Assembly: GCA_018266915.1 (NCBI GenBank)
Contig: JAFDZM010000076.1
Span: 1-64,000 of the forward strand
Origin: Bacteroidota bacterium
GTDB taxonomy: Bacteria > Bacteroidota > Bacteroidia > Sphingobacteriales > Sphingobacteriaceae
Reading direction: 5' to 3'
Length of the DNA: 64,000 nt
The notes under the pieces are model-generated. The model ran no database searches, was not told the origin of the DNA, and saw nothing but the letters and a program-made list of their open reading frames with translations. This document shows positions 1-9,523 of this stretch, piece after piece. Made by a program: the position numbers and the translations under genes. Numbering within the stretch: position 1 is the first letter of the stretch; each line of letters opens with the position of its first letter.

Positions 1-1
1 A

Positions 2-1830
2 TTTAATGCAAGCAACTACAGTATTACTTATAACAACGGTAATATAGTTGTAGGTGCTGCTGCTCTGAGCATCACGGCTAATAATGTGACCAAGACACAA
101 GGTACGACCTTAGCTAGTCCTATAAGTTCAACAGCCTTTACTTCATCAGGCCTTGCTAACGGTGAAACTATAGGCAGTGTGACTGTTAATTACGGCACAG
201 GTGCAGCAGCAAATGCAGCTGTAGGTACTTATACCGGCTCGGTAGTGCCATCTGCTGCTACTGGCGGTACGTTCACAGCAAGTAATTATGCTATTACTTA
301 CAATAACGGTAATATTATAGTAACAGCAGGCAATACATTAACCTTCAATGCTATTCCATCCAAGGTTTATGGTACTGCCGACTTCAACCCGGGTGCAACC
401 ACTACCACAGGTTCTATCACTTACACCAGCAGTAATACTGCAGTAGCTACTATTGTATCTGGCAACATTCACATAGTGAGTGTAGGTACATCAACCATCA
501 CTGCAAGCAATGGCACAACAAGCCTGCAACAGACATTGACGGTAACCGCTGCTCCATTGACTATCACAGCTAACAATGTGAACAAGGCTTATGGTGCAAC
601 CCTGGCAGGTGCTGCAGGCTCAACTGCCTTCACCTCAACAGGTCTTGTTAATGGCCAGACCATCGGCAGTGTGACCATCGCTTACGGCACAGGTTCAGCA
701 GCTACTGCGGCTGTAGGTACTTATACAGGTACTGTAACACCATCCGCTGCTACGGGTGGTACATTTACCGCAAGCAACTATACTATTACCTATCATACCG
801 GCAATATAGTTGTAGGCACAGCTGCGCTAAGCATTACTGCTAACAACGTAACCAAAACACAAGGTACAACCTTAACCAGCGGTTCAGGCTCAACTGCCTT
901 TACTTCAACAGGTTTAGCTAATGGACAAACCATCGGCAGTGTAACTATCACTTACGGTACAGGTGCTGCAGCTAACGCAGCCGTAGGTACTTATACCGGT
1001 TCAGTGGTTCCATCGGCTGCTACAGGCGGTACGTTCACTGCAAGTAACTATGCAATCACTTACCATGCTGGTAATATTACAGTAACTGCTGCCGGTTCGC
1101 TTACCTTTAATGCAATACCATCTAAGGTGTATGGTACGGCTAACTTCAGTCCTGGTGCAACAGGTACTGGTACTATTACTTATACCAGCAGCAATACTGC
1201 AGTGGCAACTATCGTATCCGGCAACATCCATATCGTGGGTGTGGGTACATCTACCATCACTGCAAGCAATGGTACAAGCAGCTTACAGCAAACATTGACG
1301 GTAACTCCTGCCCCATTGACCATAACTGCTCGAAATAATGGTAAAACGTATGGTACGGCTATTACCACATGGGTTGGTGCAACCTTCTTCACCTCTTCTG
1401 GCCTGGTAAATAGCGAAACAATAGGAAGTGTAACCATTACTTATGGCACGGGAGCGGCAGCTACTGCAGCAGCGGGTTCTTATCCTGGTTCTATAGTTCC
1501 ATCGGCAGCGACAGGCGGCACCTTCAAGGCAGCTAACTACACTATCACCTATGTTGCAGGCACACTGACTGTAAACAAAGCTGTAGTAACTATTACTGCT
1601 CAGAATAAGTCTAAGACTCAAGGTACAGCTAATCCAGTACTGACAGTAACCTTCAGCGGGTTTGTGAACGGTCAGACCAATACCGTGCTGACCACTCAGC
1701 CAACTGTAACTACCACTGCCACCATCAGCTCACCTGCGGGTAATTATCCGATTACGGCAAGCGGTGCAGCAGCAGCCAACTATAGCTTTGCTTATGTGGC
1801 TGGTACATTAACCATCACCAACCCATCAAA
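2..1830 (+). repeat. Higher-order tandem coding repeat (MBG-Ig-MBG, about 764 bp period)
   Basis: Units by position: tail of an MBG unit 2-61, MBG 62-330, Ig 331-555, MBG 556-825, MBG 826-1098, Ig 1099-1314, MBG 1315-1584, divergent MBG 1585-1830. Corresponding units recur 759-768 bp apart, so the block MBG-Ig-MBG is itself duplicated. DNA as well as protein is closely similar between copies, pointing to recent duplication or gene conversion. The last unit is the most diverged. Confidence 0.88.
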
Positions 1831-2173
1831 TGCAAGTATCATTTCGGTAAACAATCCGGAACACGTAACTTATGTGCCTGTGGACGAGCCAGTTGTAAGA
1901 CAGGCCGTATCGCCAAACGGTGACGGTATAAATGATGTACTGCACATCGATAACATCGAAAGTTACCCTGATAACAAGGTAATGCTGATGAACAGAAATG
2001 GTACAACCATTTATGAAATGACCGGATATGACAACACAAACAAAGTATTCGACGGTCACTCAAATATCACTAAAGAGATGCAGTTACCTGGTACTTACTT
2101 CTACATGATCGAGTACAAAGTGAAGGGCGGAGAAACGAAACGTAAGACTGGTTACTTTATCATCAAGTATTAA
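2..2173 (+). CDS. MBG/Ig-repeat adhesin with T9SS type B sorting domain (5'-truncated by window)
   Basis: The frame is open from base 2 with no stop, so the gene starts outside the window; the GTG at 86 is an internal Val codon. The product is a chain of MBG-type repeats (ITANN.K..G..., ending SAATGGTF.ASNY.ITY) mixed with two bacterial Ig-like units (FNAIPSKVYGTA...ITASNGT). About the last 90 residues form a gliding-motility-associated C-terminal domain: SPNGDGINDVLHI, MNRNGTTIYE, and an FDGHS-to-GYFIIKY end. Such domains direct export by the type IX secretion system and stay attached to, or are released from, the cell surface. The protein is rich in Thr, Ala, Gly and Ser, as expected for an extended stalk. 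It is followed directly by a PorP/SprF gene, an arrangement like sprB-sprF in Flavobacterium. Role in adhesion or gliding is inferred; total size is unknown. Confidence 0.9.
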   Translation, partial: FNASNYSITYNNGNIVVGAAALSITANNVTKTQGTTLASPISSTAFTSSGLANGETIGSVTVNYGTGAAANAAVGTYTGSVVPSAATGGTFTASNYAITYNNGNIIVTAGNTLTFNAIPSKVYGTADFNPGATTTTGSITYTSSNTAVATIVSGNIHIVSVGTSTITASNGTTSLQQTLTVTAAPLTITANNVNKAYGATLAGAAGSTAFTSTGLVNGQTIGSVTIAYGTGSAATAAVGTYTGTVTPSAATGGTFTASNYTITYHTGNIVVGTAALSITANNVTKTQGTTLTSGSGSTAFTSTGLANGQTIGSVTITYGTGAAANAAVGTYTGSVVPSAATGGTFTASNYAITYHAGNITVTAAGSLTFNAIPSKVYGTANFSPGATGTGTITYTSSNTAVATIVSGNIHIVGVGTSTITASNGTSSLQQTLTVTPAPLTITARNNGKTYGTAITTWVGATFFTSSGLVNSETIGSVTITYGTGAAATAAAGSYPGSIVPSAATGGTFKAANYTITYVAGTLTVNKAVVTITAQNKSKTQGTANPVLTVTFSGFVNGQTNTVLTTQPTVTTTATISSPAGNYPITASGAAAANYSFAYVAGTLTITNPSNASIISVNNPEHVTYVPVDEPVVRQAVSPNGDGINDVLHIDNIESYPDNKVMLMNRNGTTIYEMTGYDNTNKVFDGHSNITKEMQLPGTYFYMIEYKVKGGETKRKTGYFIIKY

Positions 2174-2193
2174 TGAACTTAAAGAATTGTAAT

Positions 2194-3102
2194 ATGAAAG
2201 CAATCAGAAAGTGGGGTATTTGCCTTCTATTCCTGGGATTTGCGCTGGGCCTCAGGGCCCAGCAGCAACAGGAGTTTGGCTATACCCAGTACATGGACAA
2301 TCTGACCCCTTTTAACCAGGCCTATTCAATGCTTGATAAAAACGGATCTGTAAGTGCGTTGGTTCGCAAACAGTTCGTTGGTATACAGGGTGCGCCGAGT
2401 ACCTTCATATTCAACGGCAACCTGCCTATTGAGTCAATCAATGGTGCATCTGGCTTATTAGTCATGAATGATCAGTTCGCGATTGAGTCAAACACGCAAT
2501 TCAGCGCTTACTTTGCCAAATCTATCCAGATGAGTGATGCCGACTTCCTGGCGGTTTCGATAAGCGGTGGTATAAAAAGCTATAGGGCCAGTTTTTCAAC
2601 GCTTGACCCTACTGACCCGCAATTTAAAGATGATGTCCGTCAAACACGTCCTAATCTGGGGTTTGGTGTAATGTATTATAGCGATAATTATTTTGTGGGG
2701 CTATCCATGCCTGAACTTACTATTACAGGTTTAGGTTCAGCTAACGTACAGGACAACACTAACTTTAGAAATCACTATTATTTTTCAGCCGGCTACATTA
2801 CCGAATTAGCTGACGGCATTAAATTTAAACCTGCTGCCCTGGTGGCTTATGCTAAAGGCGTTCCGGTTACGGCAAACGTATCAGGCACAATTTTCCTGAA
2901 AGATGTTCTGGGAATTGGGTTGAATTATCGTTCGGACAATGAAGCTGCAGGTGTTTTATCTGTTAATATGAACTCATTTAAACTGGGTTACAGTTATCAG
3001 TTTGGCACTTCATCAAATAACTTAGGCGGATTTAATAATTCTATTCATGAAGTTACTTTGACCTATCGCTTCGGTTCGAACATGACGCCTAAGCTCTTGT
3101 AA
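2194..3102 (+). CDS. PorP/SprF family type IX secretion system membrane protein
   Basis: Outer-membrane beta-barrel protein of about 300 residues, the usual size for PorP/SprF. It has a Sec signal ending LGLRAQ, then the family start QEFGYTQYMDNLTPFNQAYS, mid-protein GFGVMYYSDNYFVGLSMPEL and a C-terminal strand VTLTYRF. In Bacteroidota such proteins serve as attachment or secretion partners of T9SS cargo that carries type B sorting domains; here the cargo gene lies immediately upstream. An in-frame ATG at 2173 overlaps the upstream stop (TAATG), but the ATG at 2194 gives a normal signal peptide, so I chose 2194. A hairpin terminator follows at 3129. Confidence 0.9.
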   Translation: MKAIRKWGICLLFLGFALGLRAQQQQEFGYTQYMDNLTPFNQAYSMLDKNGSVSALVRKQFVGIQGAPSTFIFNGNLPIESINGASGLLVMNDQFAIESNTQFSAYFAKSIQMSDADFLAVSISGGIKSYRASFSTLDPTDPQFKDDVRQTRPNLGFGVMYYSDNYFVGLSMPELTITGLGSANVQDNTNFRNHYYFSAGYITELADGIKFKPAALVAYAKGVPVTANVSGTIFLKDVLGIGLNYRSDNEAAGVLSVNMNSFKLGYSYQFGTSSNNLGGFNNSIHEVTLTYRFGSNMTPKLL

Positions 3103-3128
3103 TTTTATAAACCTAAATAATCAGATAA

Positions 3129-3160
3129 AAAGCCTTTCATTACGAAGGGCTTTGTTATTT
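3129..3160 (+). terminator. Rho-independent-like hairpin after PorP/SprF gene
   Basis: A 10-bp stem (AAAGCCTTTC, 3129-3138, with GAAGGGCTTT, 3144-3153, one G:U pair) closes an ATTAC loop and is followed by a T-rich tract. It sits 26 bp after the stop codon and closes the adhesin-PorP unit. Confidence 0.7.
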
Positions 3161-3261
3161 GCGCCGTGCATTACTTTTATTAACTATAACATTAAGTCCT
3201 GCAATTGCGTTATACATCCTATTAACTGCTTAGCCGGACACCGGCAATAAAATGCATTAGG

Positions 3262-3813
3262 ATGAAGAGATTGGTATGCCTCGTAATATGCGCAACGATA
3301 GGACTTTCCTCCTGTCAAAAGAACTCATCAGAAATAAACCCTACCACCCAAACAAGCACCACTGGAACTACCGGTACGACGGGAACCTCAGGCAGTAATG
3401 GCACGGTAGCTACCGGGTTGGATAATGCGGCTATGTTGCAAATGGTTAACAATGTGCGTGCGACAGGCTGTACATGCGGAACTACCGTGATGCCGGCAGT
3501 CGCACCTTTAACATGGAACGATGTATTGGCTGCTGCTGCTTTAGAACATAGCCAGGATATGAATGCAACAGGTGATTTTTCCCATAACTCGTCGGATGGC
3601 ACATCATTCAGTGACCGTATTACTGCAGCAGGATATACCAACTGGAGGGCACTTGGAGAAAATATTGCGTACGGATATACAACAGAGCAAGCTGTATTTA
3701 ACGGCTGGCTGCAAAGCGAAGGTCATTGCAAAAACATGATGAGCGCTTCTTTTAAGGAAATGGGCGCAGCCAAAGCCGGCACTTACTGGACACAGGACTT
3801 TGGCGCGAAGTAA
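3262..3813 (+). CDS. CAP-domain (SCP/PR1, YkwD-like) lipoprotein
   Basis: An N-terminal lipoprotein signal has lipobox LSSC (Cys about residue 18). A low-complexity Thr/Gly/Ser linker of roughly 30 residues (TTGTTGTTGTSGS) follows, then a CAP domain of about 120 residues. Family hallmarks are LEHSQDMNATGDFSH, GENIAYG and a late GHCKNMM followed by a WTQDFG end; the two His and acidic residues line the CAP cavity. Function is not defined for most bacterial CAP proteins. Extra Cys residues (CTC near residue 72) could form a disulfide. It is monocistronic and faces the convergent GAF gene with 29 bp between stops. Confidence 0.88.
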   Translation: MKRLVCLVICATIGLSSCQKNSSEINPTTQTSTTGTTGTTGTSGSNGTVATGLDNAAMLQMVNNVRATGCTCGTTVMPAVAPLTWNDVLAAAALEHSQDMNATGDFSHNSSDGTSFSDRITAAGYTNWRALGENIAYGYTTEQAVFNGWLQSEGHCKNMMSASFKEMGAAKAGTYWTQDFGAK

Positions 3814-3842
3814 TAAGTGATTTATAAAATTTAAAAAAATAG

Positions 3843-6212
3843 CTAAACAGCAACACGGGACTTTTTAGGACTGATTAATTCCTGGTAAAGGCCCTCATAC
3901 GAAAAGTCTTGTGATAAAAACCGGCTTGTTTCGTAAGCCACGCCAACGCGCAATGCTTTAAGTCCGGATACAGCCTGCAAGTCTTCCACGTCAAGATGTT
4001 CAACCTTATAAGTTAGTATTCCTGCTGTTTGTAAAATATGTATATAACGATTATACTCCGTTTCTTCTTCGGCTTTTGAGTATACGATTGTAATAGTGCC
4101 TTCTGAAGTGATGCGTTCGCGGGTACCTTTTATGTAGGCTTTATCAATACGTTTTTTGATCACTTCATAACGAATATTATAAGCGCCGTCAACATCAAAA
4201 TGTTTTTCATCCATTCTGAACCGGATGGCGATAGGGGCACCGAAGACCAATATCAATGATGTTACCCCAAGGTGATACGGTAGTATATGTTTCAACCGGT
4301 GCTGCTCAATTTCCATTTCGGCAGTAACCAGTAGTTGCCATAAACGCAAGCGCTCCAGGTCAGTGATGTCGAATTTCTTATCAGGTGCTATAGAACTGCC
4401 GATATACAAATTATGCTCAACGCCATCGGTTTTAAAGCGTTCAAAATAGTGAGGGAAATGCTTCTGTATCTCCAATTGTCTTTCATCGAGTATGGTGATG
4501 AGCTTTTCATTTACCAGCGCCAGCGTTTTTTCATAATTCCGGCGGTTAGCATAGAAATCTCCTGTCAGCGGATTGGCCCGTTCAAAATAAGCCTGAATAT
4601 CATCTCTGAATGAACCCTTTACTTTTGAAAACTGCGGATAAATATTGATCTCGATGTAATACAGAATGTTTTGTTCAGTATCAGCTTTAACTCCTGACGA
4701 CAATTCATTAATGAATTCCTTTAGTTTGGACAAATAGTGTTCAGAATGCTTAAGCGCCCCGCCCAGGTCAAGCTGCTCCAATAATATAGTGAGTTCGGTA
4801 AGCTGATTTTTAAGGTCGTTTTTAACGCTCAAATTCCTGGTTACCGATGAATTTTTTATATCCACTTCACCATAAAGTGGGTAAACATCTTTAAAAGTAA
4901 CTTCTTTCAGGTCATAAGCCAAACCCAGGTTAAGATTGTGAATGTAATTCATAGCCTCGCGCCTGAACTTCCAATTCACGCTTGGATGCATATTGGTATA
5001 GTTCTTTTGTATAACCGCGTCTACCCTGTTTTGATATTCTTTAATCTTATGATCGATAGTATCAACAAAAAATGGCATAACAATTTCCAGCCTATGTGCG
5101 TTTACGCTGTTCAGGACGCTTATCTTAGATGAAACCAGTTCCAATATCCCCAGCAATTCGCCGTCTTTGATAAAAGGGGCAAGAATGAAACTTCCGATAC
5201 CCTGAGCCTTTAGTTGAGCTGCTCCCAAATTCAAAGGATCACTTGCTGAATATTCTGCCACATCAGATACAGCATAATAATCGTGTTCATTAATCAGGTT
5301 TTGGTAAGAAGCTTTTGAAAGAATGGCGTGACATTCGCCTTCATCTTTATCTCTTAATAAAAAGCTGCGTATTTTTTTGCCAAATACCTTACTGGTGAAC
5401 TTACCTTCGGCTTTGCTGAATGCAGTAAACCCTATACGCAGATCGGGTATTCTAAAGATCGACCTGAAAGCAGAGTCGATTATATTCTGCATTTCAGGCT
5501 CTGCCTTATCCGACAGCAGGCTCGTTTTCAGTATAGCTACAGCATTCTCTGTTGTGGCATCAAACAGGCTGACAAGTGCAAAGCCCTTCAATATCCAGCT
5601 GCCTGCCGGGAATTTTTCCTTCCACAGATCCAGGTCATCATAATTATCAATCAGTAACTTGATATCATTTTCTGTCAGCTTAATAGCTTTTTCAGTAGGG
5701 ACGACTTCAAGAAAATCGGCATTATACAAAATGCGATAATGTTTTATGATACCTTCTGCAGTAGGTATATCATAAAAAAGCGGTTTGGAAAAATCCAGGT
5801 CAGTGCCATAAAACAAGTTCAATATCATACAGCAGCTACCGACATAGAACTGGTGGTCATTAAAGTCGCGGATATTGATCTCAAAAGACATTCCCGCCGC
5901 TTTCAGGATATTCCTGAATCTTTCCGTCTGGTTGAATATTAATCCCTGGTATGGGATGCTTACTCCTTTTATTTCATTGTAAGTCAATAAAGGCGGGAAC
6001 AGGTCGGTCAGCAAAAGGGAGATTAGTTCCTCATTATCTTTTAGCTGCGATATAGTGGTAATCCCATCCCTCAATTCAGGGTGTGTATTTATTTCGGCCA
6101 GCAATTTCCCGGCACCCTCATTATTAGGAGCGCTCTCTTCCAACTGCTCTATTACTTTATGAAATGAGAGCTTTATCTGGAACGGATTATCAAAAAATTG
6201 CGGCAGCAGCAT
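3843..6212 (-). CDS. GAF-domain protein of unknown role (789 aa)
   Basis: A large soluble protein with no signal peptide or membrane segment. Residues about 245-390 look like a GAF fold (FTSKVFGKKIRSFLLRDKDE to LAPFIKDGELLGILELVSSK). The N-terminal 240 and C-terminal 400 residues are mostly helical and match no domain I can name; there is no kinase, cyclase, GGDEF or phosphatase signature. The likely role is a cytoplasmic sensor or scaffold, with a ligand I cannot guess. It is transcribed alone: the operon upstream on the same strand ends 125 bp before its start, and a TAACTTTG box lies 23-30 bp upstream of the ATG. Confidence 0.75.
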   Translation of the reverse strand: MLLPQFFDNPFQIKLSFHKVIEQLEESAPNNEGAGKLLAEINTHPELRDGITTISQLKDNEELISLLLTDLFPPLLTYNEIKGVSIPYQGLIFNQTERFRNILKAAGMSFEINIRDFNDHQFYVGSCCMILNLFYGTDLDFSKPLFYDIPTAEGIIKHYRILYNADFLEVVPTEKAIKLTENDIKLLIDNYDDLDLWKEKFPAGSWILKGFALVSLFDATTENAVAILKTSLLSDKAEPEMQNIIDSAFRSIFRIPDLRIGFTAFSKAEGKFTSKVFGKKIRSFLLRDKDEGECHAILSKASYQNLINEHDYYAVSDVAEYSASDPLNLGAAQLKAQGIGSFILAPFIKDGELLGILELVSSKISVLNSVNAHRLEIVMPFFVDTIDHKIKEYQNRVDAVIQKNYTNMHPSVNWKFRREAMNYIHNLNLGLAYDLKEVTFKDVYPLYGEVDIKNSSVTRNLSVKNDLKNQLTELTILLEQLDLGGALKHSEHYLSKLKEFINELSSGVKADTEQNILYYIEINIYPQFSKVKGSFRDDIQAYFERANPLTGDFYANRRNYEKTLALVNEKLITILDERQLEIQKHFPHYFERFKTDGVEHNLYIGSSIAPDKKFDITDLERLRLWQLLVTAEMEIEQHRLKHILPYHLGVTSLILVFGAPIAIRFRMDEKHFDVDGAYNIRYEVIKKRIDKAYIKGTRERITSEGTITIVYSKAEEETEYNRYIHILQTAGILTYKVEHLDVEDLQAVSGLKALRVGVAYETSRFLSQDFSYEGLYQELISPKKSRVAV

Positions 6213-6234
6213 ATTTTTACAGGTTCTGTAGCAC

Positions 6235-6242
6235 CAAAGTTA
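6235..6242 (-). promoter_or_regulatory. Candidate Bacteroidota -7 box for GAF gene
   Basis: On the minus strand the sequence reads TAACTTTG, matching the Bacteroidota consensus TAnnTTTG. It would place a start about 16-20 bases before the ATG at 6212. No clear -33 TTG is at the expected spacing, so support is partial. Confidence 0.35.
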
Positions 6243-6337
6243 TATAAAAAATAACCAGTCAGTAGTTTGCCTGTAAGTTTCTGACAAGCAGATGAATGCA
6301 AAATGTCTTTTATCAAACACAAGTATTAAAGTATCTG

Positions 6338-8902
6338 TTAAAAGCGCAACAATAATGAAAAATAAGGATACCATCCTTCCGTTGAGTGCGCCGCAATTAC
6401 CTGGAATAGAGTCAACCCTGCAGGCATAAAATAAATACCGCCGCCTTCACCCACATGCCATTTATTAGAATTGTCATTATCAATCCATACTCTGCCGGTA
6501 TCAAAAAAGCCCGTTAAGCCTAGCTCTCCCGGTAATACATAACTCGCAACCGAGAATAATTTGATACGGGTTTCGAAATTATTATATACTAAATCCTTAC
6601 CTGCAAAGCGATAAGCTCTGTAACCAAGCAGATTACCTTGTCCACCCAAGAACAGTGACTGATAGAATGCAGCATCACCGAAAGTTGCCCCACCCCCTAT
6701 TCTATCAGCTAAAGTAATCACGGTGTCTGCAAAATGTACGTAAAATGCAGCTTCGCCCGTTATTTGGGTAAAGCCTCTCGAGTAACTATTCAAGCCAGCC
6801 ATACTTTGCAATTTGATGTTCAGATATGTCCCTTCGGTTGGTAATAGCTTGTTATTCCGCCTGTCGTTGATCAGCAGTGCTGTTCCACCCAAATGAATCT
6901 TATCTTTTGCAATGGTCAGGCTATCATATGAGTGGATAAGAGATGTGTTTTCTATGAGTCTTCCCACATTGTCTTCAGGGTTAAAATGATAATACTGGAA
7001 TGAAGGGCCAATGCTAAAGCTGAACCCTTTTCCATTTCTCCATCTTAATGCCGGGTCGAGCAGGTAGGTATTGAAGCGGGTACGGTAATATCTTACGTAA
7101 TCTCCTGTTTTGTCGAATGGTGTTTCATTACCCAGTCCGAAAAAGTTAATGGTATTGTTAGGCGCTTTTACATTAGCATCGATCAATATGTCGGTATTAT
7201 TGATCGCATGTACCCACTCACCATTATATTTCACATCGAAAGCCTGAGTAGAGAATGAATGTGTTACCATCAACTCCTGTATCTGGCTATAGGGCGTTGT
7301 TCGGAAGCCATCTTTACCAGTATATCTAAAACCTAACCCTAATAAAAAGCCATCGTCTTTATTGATCTGAACATTAGCTAAAGGCGCCCATACATGAACG
7401 AGATTTACAGGTAAAAAAGCTGTTGTGGCACTGTCGTTTTTAATATGCAGGCTGGCTTTAGATGACTCGCCACCTGTAACAGTTATATTTTGTTTATCTC
7501 TATCATATATCTTAACTGTGTTTGCCGATTTTTCAATATGATATTCTTTATGATCAAGACTATCTATAAATCTTAGTTTGATAGGTGACTGGCTATTATT
7601 TAAAACAATCTTATCCTTACCGCCCCCCATGTAGAACCTTATTTCCTGTGTAATTTTCGGATCGAAATTCCCTTCAAACAGAACATCTTTTACATCGCCT
7701 TCTTTGTTTATCTTATTGATCACTACGTTAAGGCCGTTATTCGGTGCATCTTTTATGGTTAGTAATTCATTTTTATTACTAACATGCATATCAATTATCC
7801 TGCTGAAGAAGTAATAGTACCAGGACATTGCCGCCGGCAAATTACTGCGCCTTTCTTTCAGTGCACTTAATAACCAGTCGTGCCTTAGCTTATAGACTTC
7901 CTTAGGCAGTCTTTTTAAACCAGCTTCCAGCACCGCATCCGTTTCCTCTGCACAGAAACCGTTAACCACCCTCATCCATTCTTCATAAGTCATGCGCTGG
8001 TAAGGAAATCTGTCGAACCACGAAGATGCTATCATAGAGTAACGTATATCCCTGATCTTGCCGCCGAAAGTCTGCAGATAAGGTCCTACCCAGTCTCTTG
8101 ATGCTAACCATGGCACCACACCTGTATTATAATACATTGCCTGGTCCCTGTCACGGGGCACGGGTGTATAAACCCTTTTCTTATCATCCTTTTCTTTGGT
8201 AAAACGCCAGTTATCATCGTGCCTGTCCCAGTCGCCGATCAAAACGTCGAGGCATCTGGCTTTCAGAAAGGCTTTAGCATCAAATGAGTAATCATTATCA
8301 TCGTACATATTGCGTATGGCCTCCAGTGTATTGTCCGATTTTCCGGTTGGCTCACGCTCCTCAAATAAACACACCTTGTTTTCAATCAAAGGCAGAAACT
8401 TACCTAAAGCTTTGTCGGGTGAAACCACCCCAATAATTGGCGTAGCGTGGGGAATTCCGGCTGCTTCAGCTAATGGCGGCACAACCAGGGCCGAGAACGG
8501 ATGCTGGGCGCTCATGGCATCAATAAATAATTCACGGGCAAAGGTTTGCTGAAGTTCAATCGGCAATATCTTCACCGGATCTTTTTCCACGCTACGCATT
8601 ACCCACTCCTTTCCTGTCGGGTCGATCAGTCTTACCGAAGTAGTCTGAAAACCACCACCTTTTCGTTCAGGCGTAAGGCCTCCTTTCATTTCTGATATCC
8701 TGAACACAGGCAATTTCACAGCCATGCCCCATTCCTTGCGATAGCCTTCGCCAAGGAAAAAGCGATGTATACCTGATACCTTGTCGTATTGTTCATGAAC
8801 TTTTACTACAATACTATCTTGTATGATCGGCTTAATGTCGTCTTGTGCCCAGGCGTTTATGCAAGGCAATACGAGTGAAAGGAAAAGGATGATCTTCTTC
8901 AT
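6338..8902 (-). CDS. Exported kinase-like domain fused to BamA/TamA-type outer-membrane barrel
   Basis: The 854-residue product has a Sec signal (ends NAWAQ). Residues about 85-260 contain a conserved block with a protein-kinase-like catalytic loop, GDWDRHDDNW (Asp224 to Asn231), and a second acidic motif VPRDRDQAM (Asp251/Asp253), resembling the DRHxxN and metal-site pair of HipA/Fam20-like kinases. From about residue 500 to the end it reads as a BamA/TamA surface-antigen barrel: GLGFRYTGKDG, GGQGNLLGYRAYRF, FFDTGRVW and a terminal LLLRF. The barrel is clear; the kinase-like reading is inference, since the beta-3 Lys position appears to hold Arg or to be displaced. It is the last gene of the ppk1 operon, with 1 bp between it and the PAP2 gene. 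Confidence 0.75.
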   Translation of the reverse strand: MKKIILFLSLVLPCINAWAQDDIKPIIQDSIVVKVHEQYDKVSGIHRFFLGEGYRKEWGMAVKLPVFRISEMKGGLTPERKGGGFQTTSVRLIDPTGKEWVMRSVEKDPVKILPIELQQTFARELFIDAMSAQHPFSALVVPPLAEAAGIPHATPIIGVVSPDKALGKFLPLIENKVCLFEEREPTGKSDNTLEAIRNMYDDNDYSFDAKAFLKARCLDVLIGDWDRHDDNWRFTKEKDDKKRVYTPVPRDRDQAMYYNTGVVPWLASRDWVGPYLQTFGGKIRDIRYSMIASSWFDRFPYQRMTYEEWMRVVNGFCAEETDAVLEAGLKRLPKEVYKLRHDWLLSALKERRSNLPAAMSWYYYFFSRIIDMHVSNKNELLTIKDAPNNGLNVVINKINKEGDVKDVLFEGNFDPKITQEIRFYMGGGKDKIVLNNSQSPIKLRFIDSLDHKEYHIEKSANTVKIYDRDKQNITVTGGESSKASLHIKNDSATTAFLPVNLVHVWAPLANVQINKDDGFLLGLGFRYTGKDGFRTTPYSQIQELMVTHSFSTQAFDVKYNGEWVHAINNTDILIDANVKAPNNTINFFGLGNETPFDKTGDYVRYYRTRFNTYLLDPALRWRNGKGFSFSIGPSFQYYHFNPEDNVGRLIENTSLIHSYDSLTIAKDKIHLGGTALLINDRRNNKLLPTEGTYLNIKLQSMAGLNSYSRGFTQITGEAAFYVHFADTVITLADRIGGGATFGDAAFYQSLFLGGQGNLLGYRAYRFAGKDLVYNNFETRIKLFSVASYVLPGELGLTGFFDTGRVWIDNDNSNKWHVGEGGGIYFMPAGLTLFQVIAAHSTEGWYPYFSLLLRF

Positions 8903-8903
8903 G

Positions 8904-9506
8904 TTATTTCATATTATAGCTTTTCAATACATTAACACTAAAGCGGTGGCTGATAACCCCACTTAATATTCCGAGTACAGTACCCGCCAGCACATCTGAT
9001 GGATAATGTTTCCCGAGATACATCCGGGAAAACCCTACTGAACCTGCCCACAAAAATGCCGGACCGGTTACATACCATTTTTTATATTCAAGGGCCAACG
9101 AGGTGGCAGTAGCAAAAGCCACCAGCGTATGCCCCGAGGGAAACGACGGGTCTCTTGTGTCGCTATTGGCAAAGATGACGCCGGGATACCTTACAGAGGG
9201 TCGTACCTCTTTAATTGTATATTTTAACACCTCTCCAATTATACCACTTATTCCTATGCTGATTAAAGTTTCGTAAGACCGGCTTCGTGTCAAACCGCTA
9301 CCCTGTAAAACTCCGTAAGAAAATTGCCCCACGGAAACGGCCGCAGGCACATAATAAAGAGAATTGCTGGTATATAACCAGTATTTTGAATCAGGATGTT
9401 CGGGATTAATTGCCTTTAATATGTCGACATCAAGATTTTGGGCAAACAGCCTTGATCCGCAAAATAGCAGCAGTATAATTGTGATATGGTATCTGATCCA
9501 TCGCAT
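8904..9506 (-). CDS. PAP2-superfamily phosphatase
   Basis: It has a Sec signal ending RLFAQ and the three phosphatidic-acid-phosphatase motifs: KEVRP with the preceding KYTI (KxxxxxxRP), PSGH, and SRMYLGKHYPSD (SRxxxxxHxxxD). Hydrophobic stretches around these motifs fit a membrane-associated enzyme acting on lipid phosphates, isoprenoid pyrophosphates or other phosphoesters in the periplasm. At 200 residues it is of normal length. It lies 17 bp after ppk1 and 1 bp before the barrel gene, so it is probably co-translated with them. Confidence 0.9.
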   Translation of the reverse strand: MRWIRYHITIILLLFCGSRLFAQNLDVDILKAINPEHPDSKYWLYTSNSLYYVPAAVSVGQFSYGVLQGSGLTRSRSYETLISIGISGIIGEVLKYTIKEVRPSVRYPGVIFANSDTRDPSFPSGHTLVAFATATSLALEYKKWYVTGPAFLWAGSVGFSRMYLGKHYPSDVLAGTVLGILSGVISHRFSVNVLKSYNMK

Positions 9507-9523
9507 AAATAATTAGGGGTCGG

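Noticed and set aside
2..1830. Possible CRISPR-like or satellite repeat
   Set aside because: Units of 220-270 bp are in frame and encode MBG and Ig-like folds; there are no short repeats with unique spacers.
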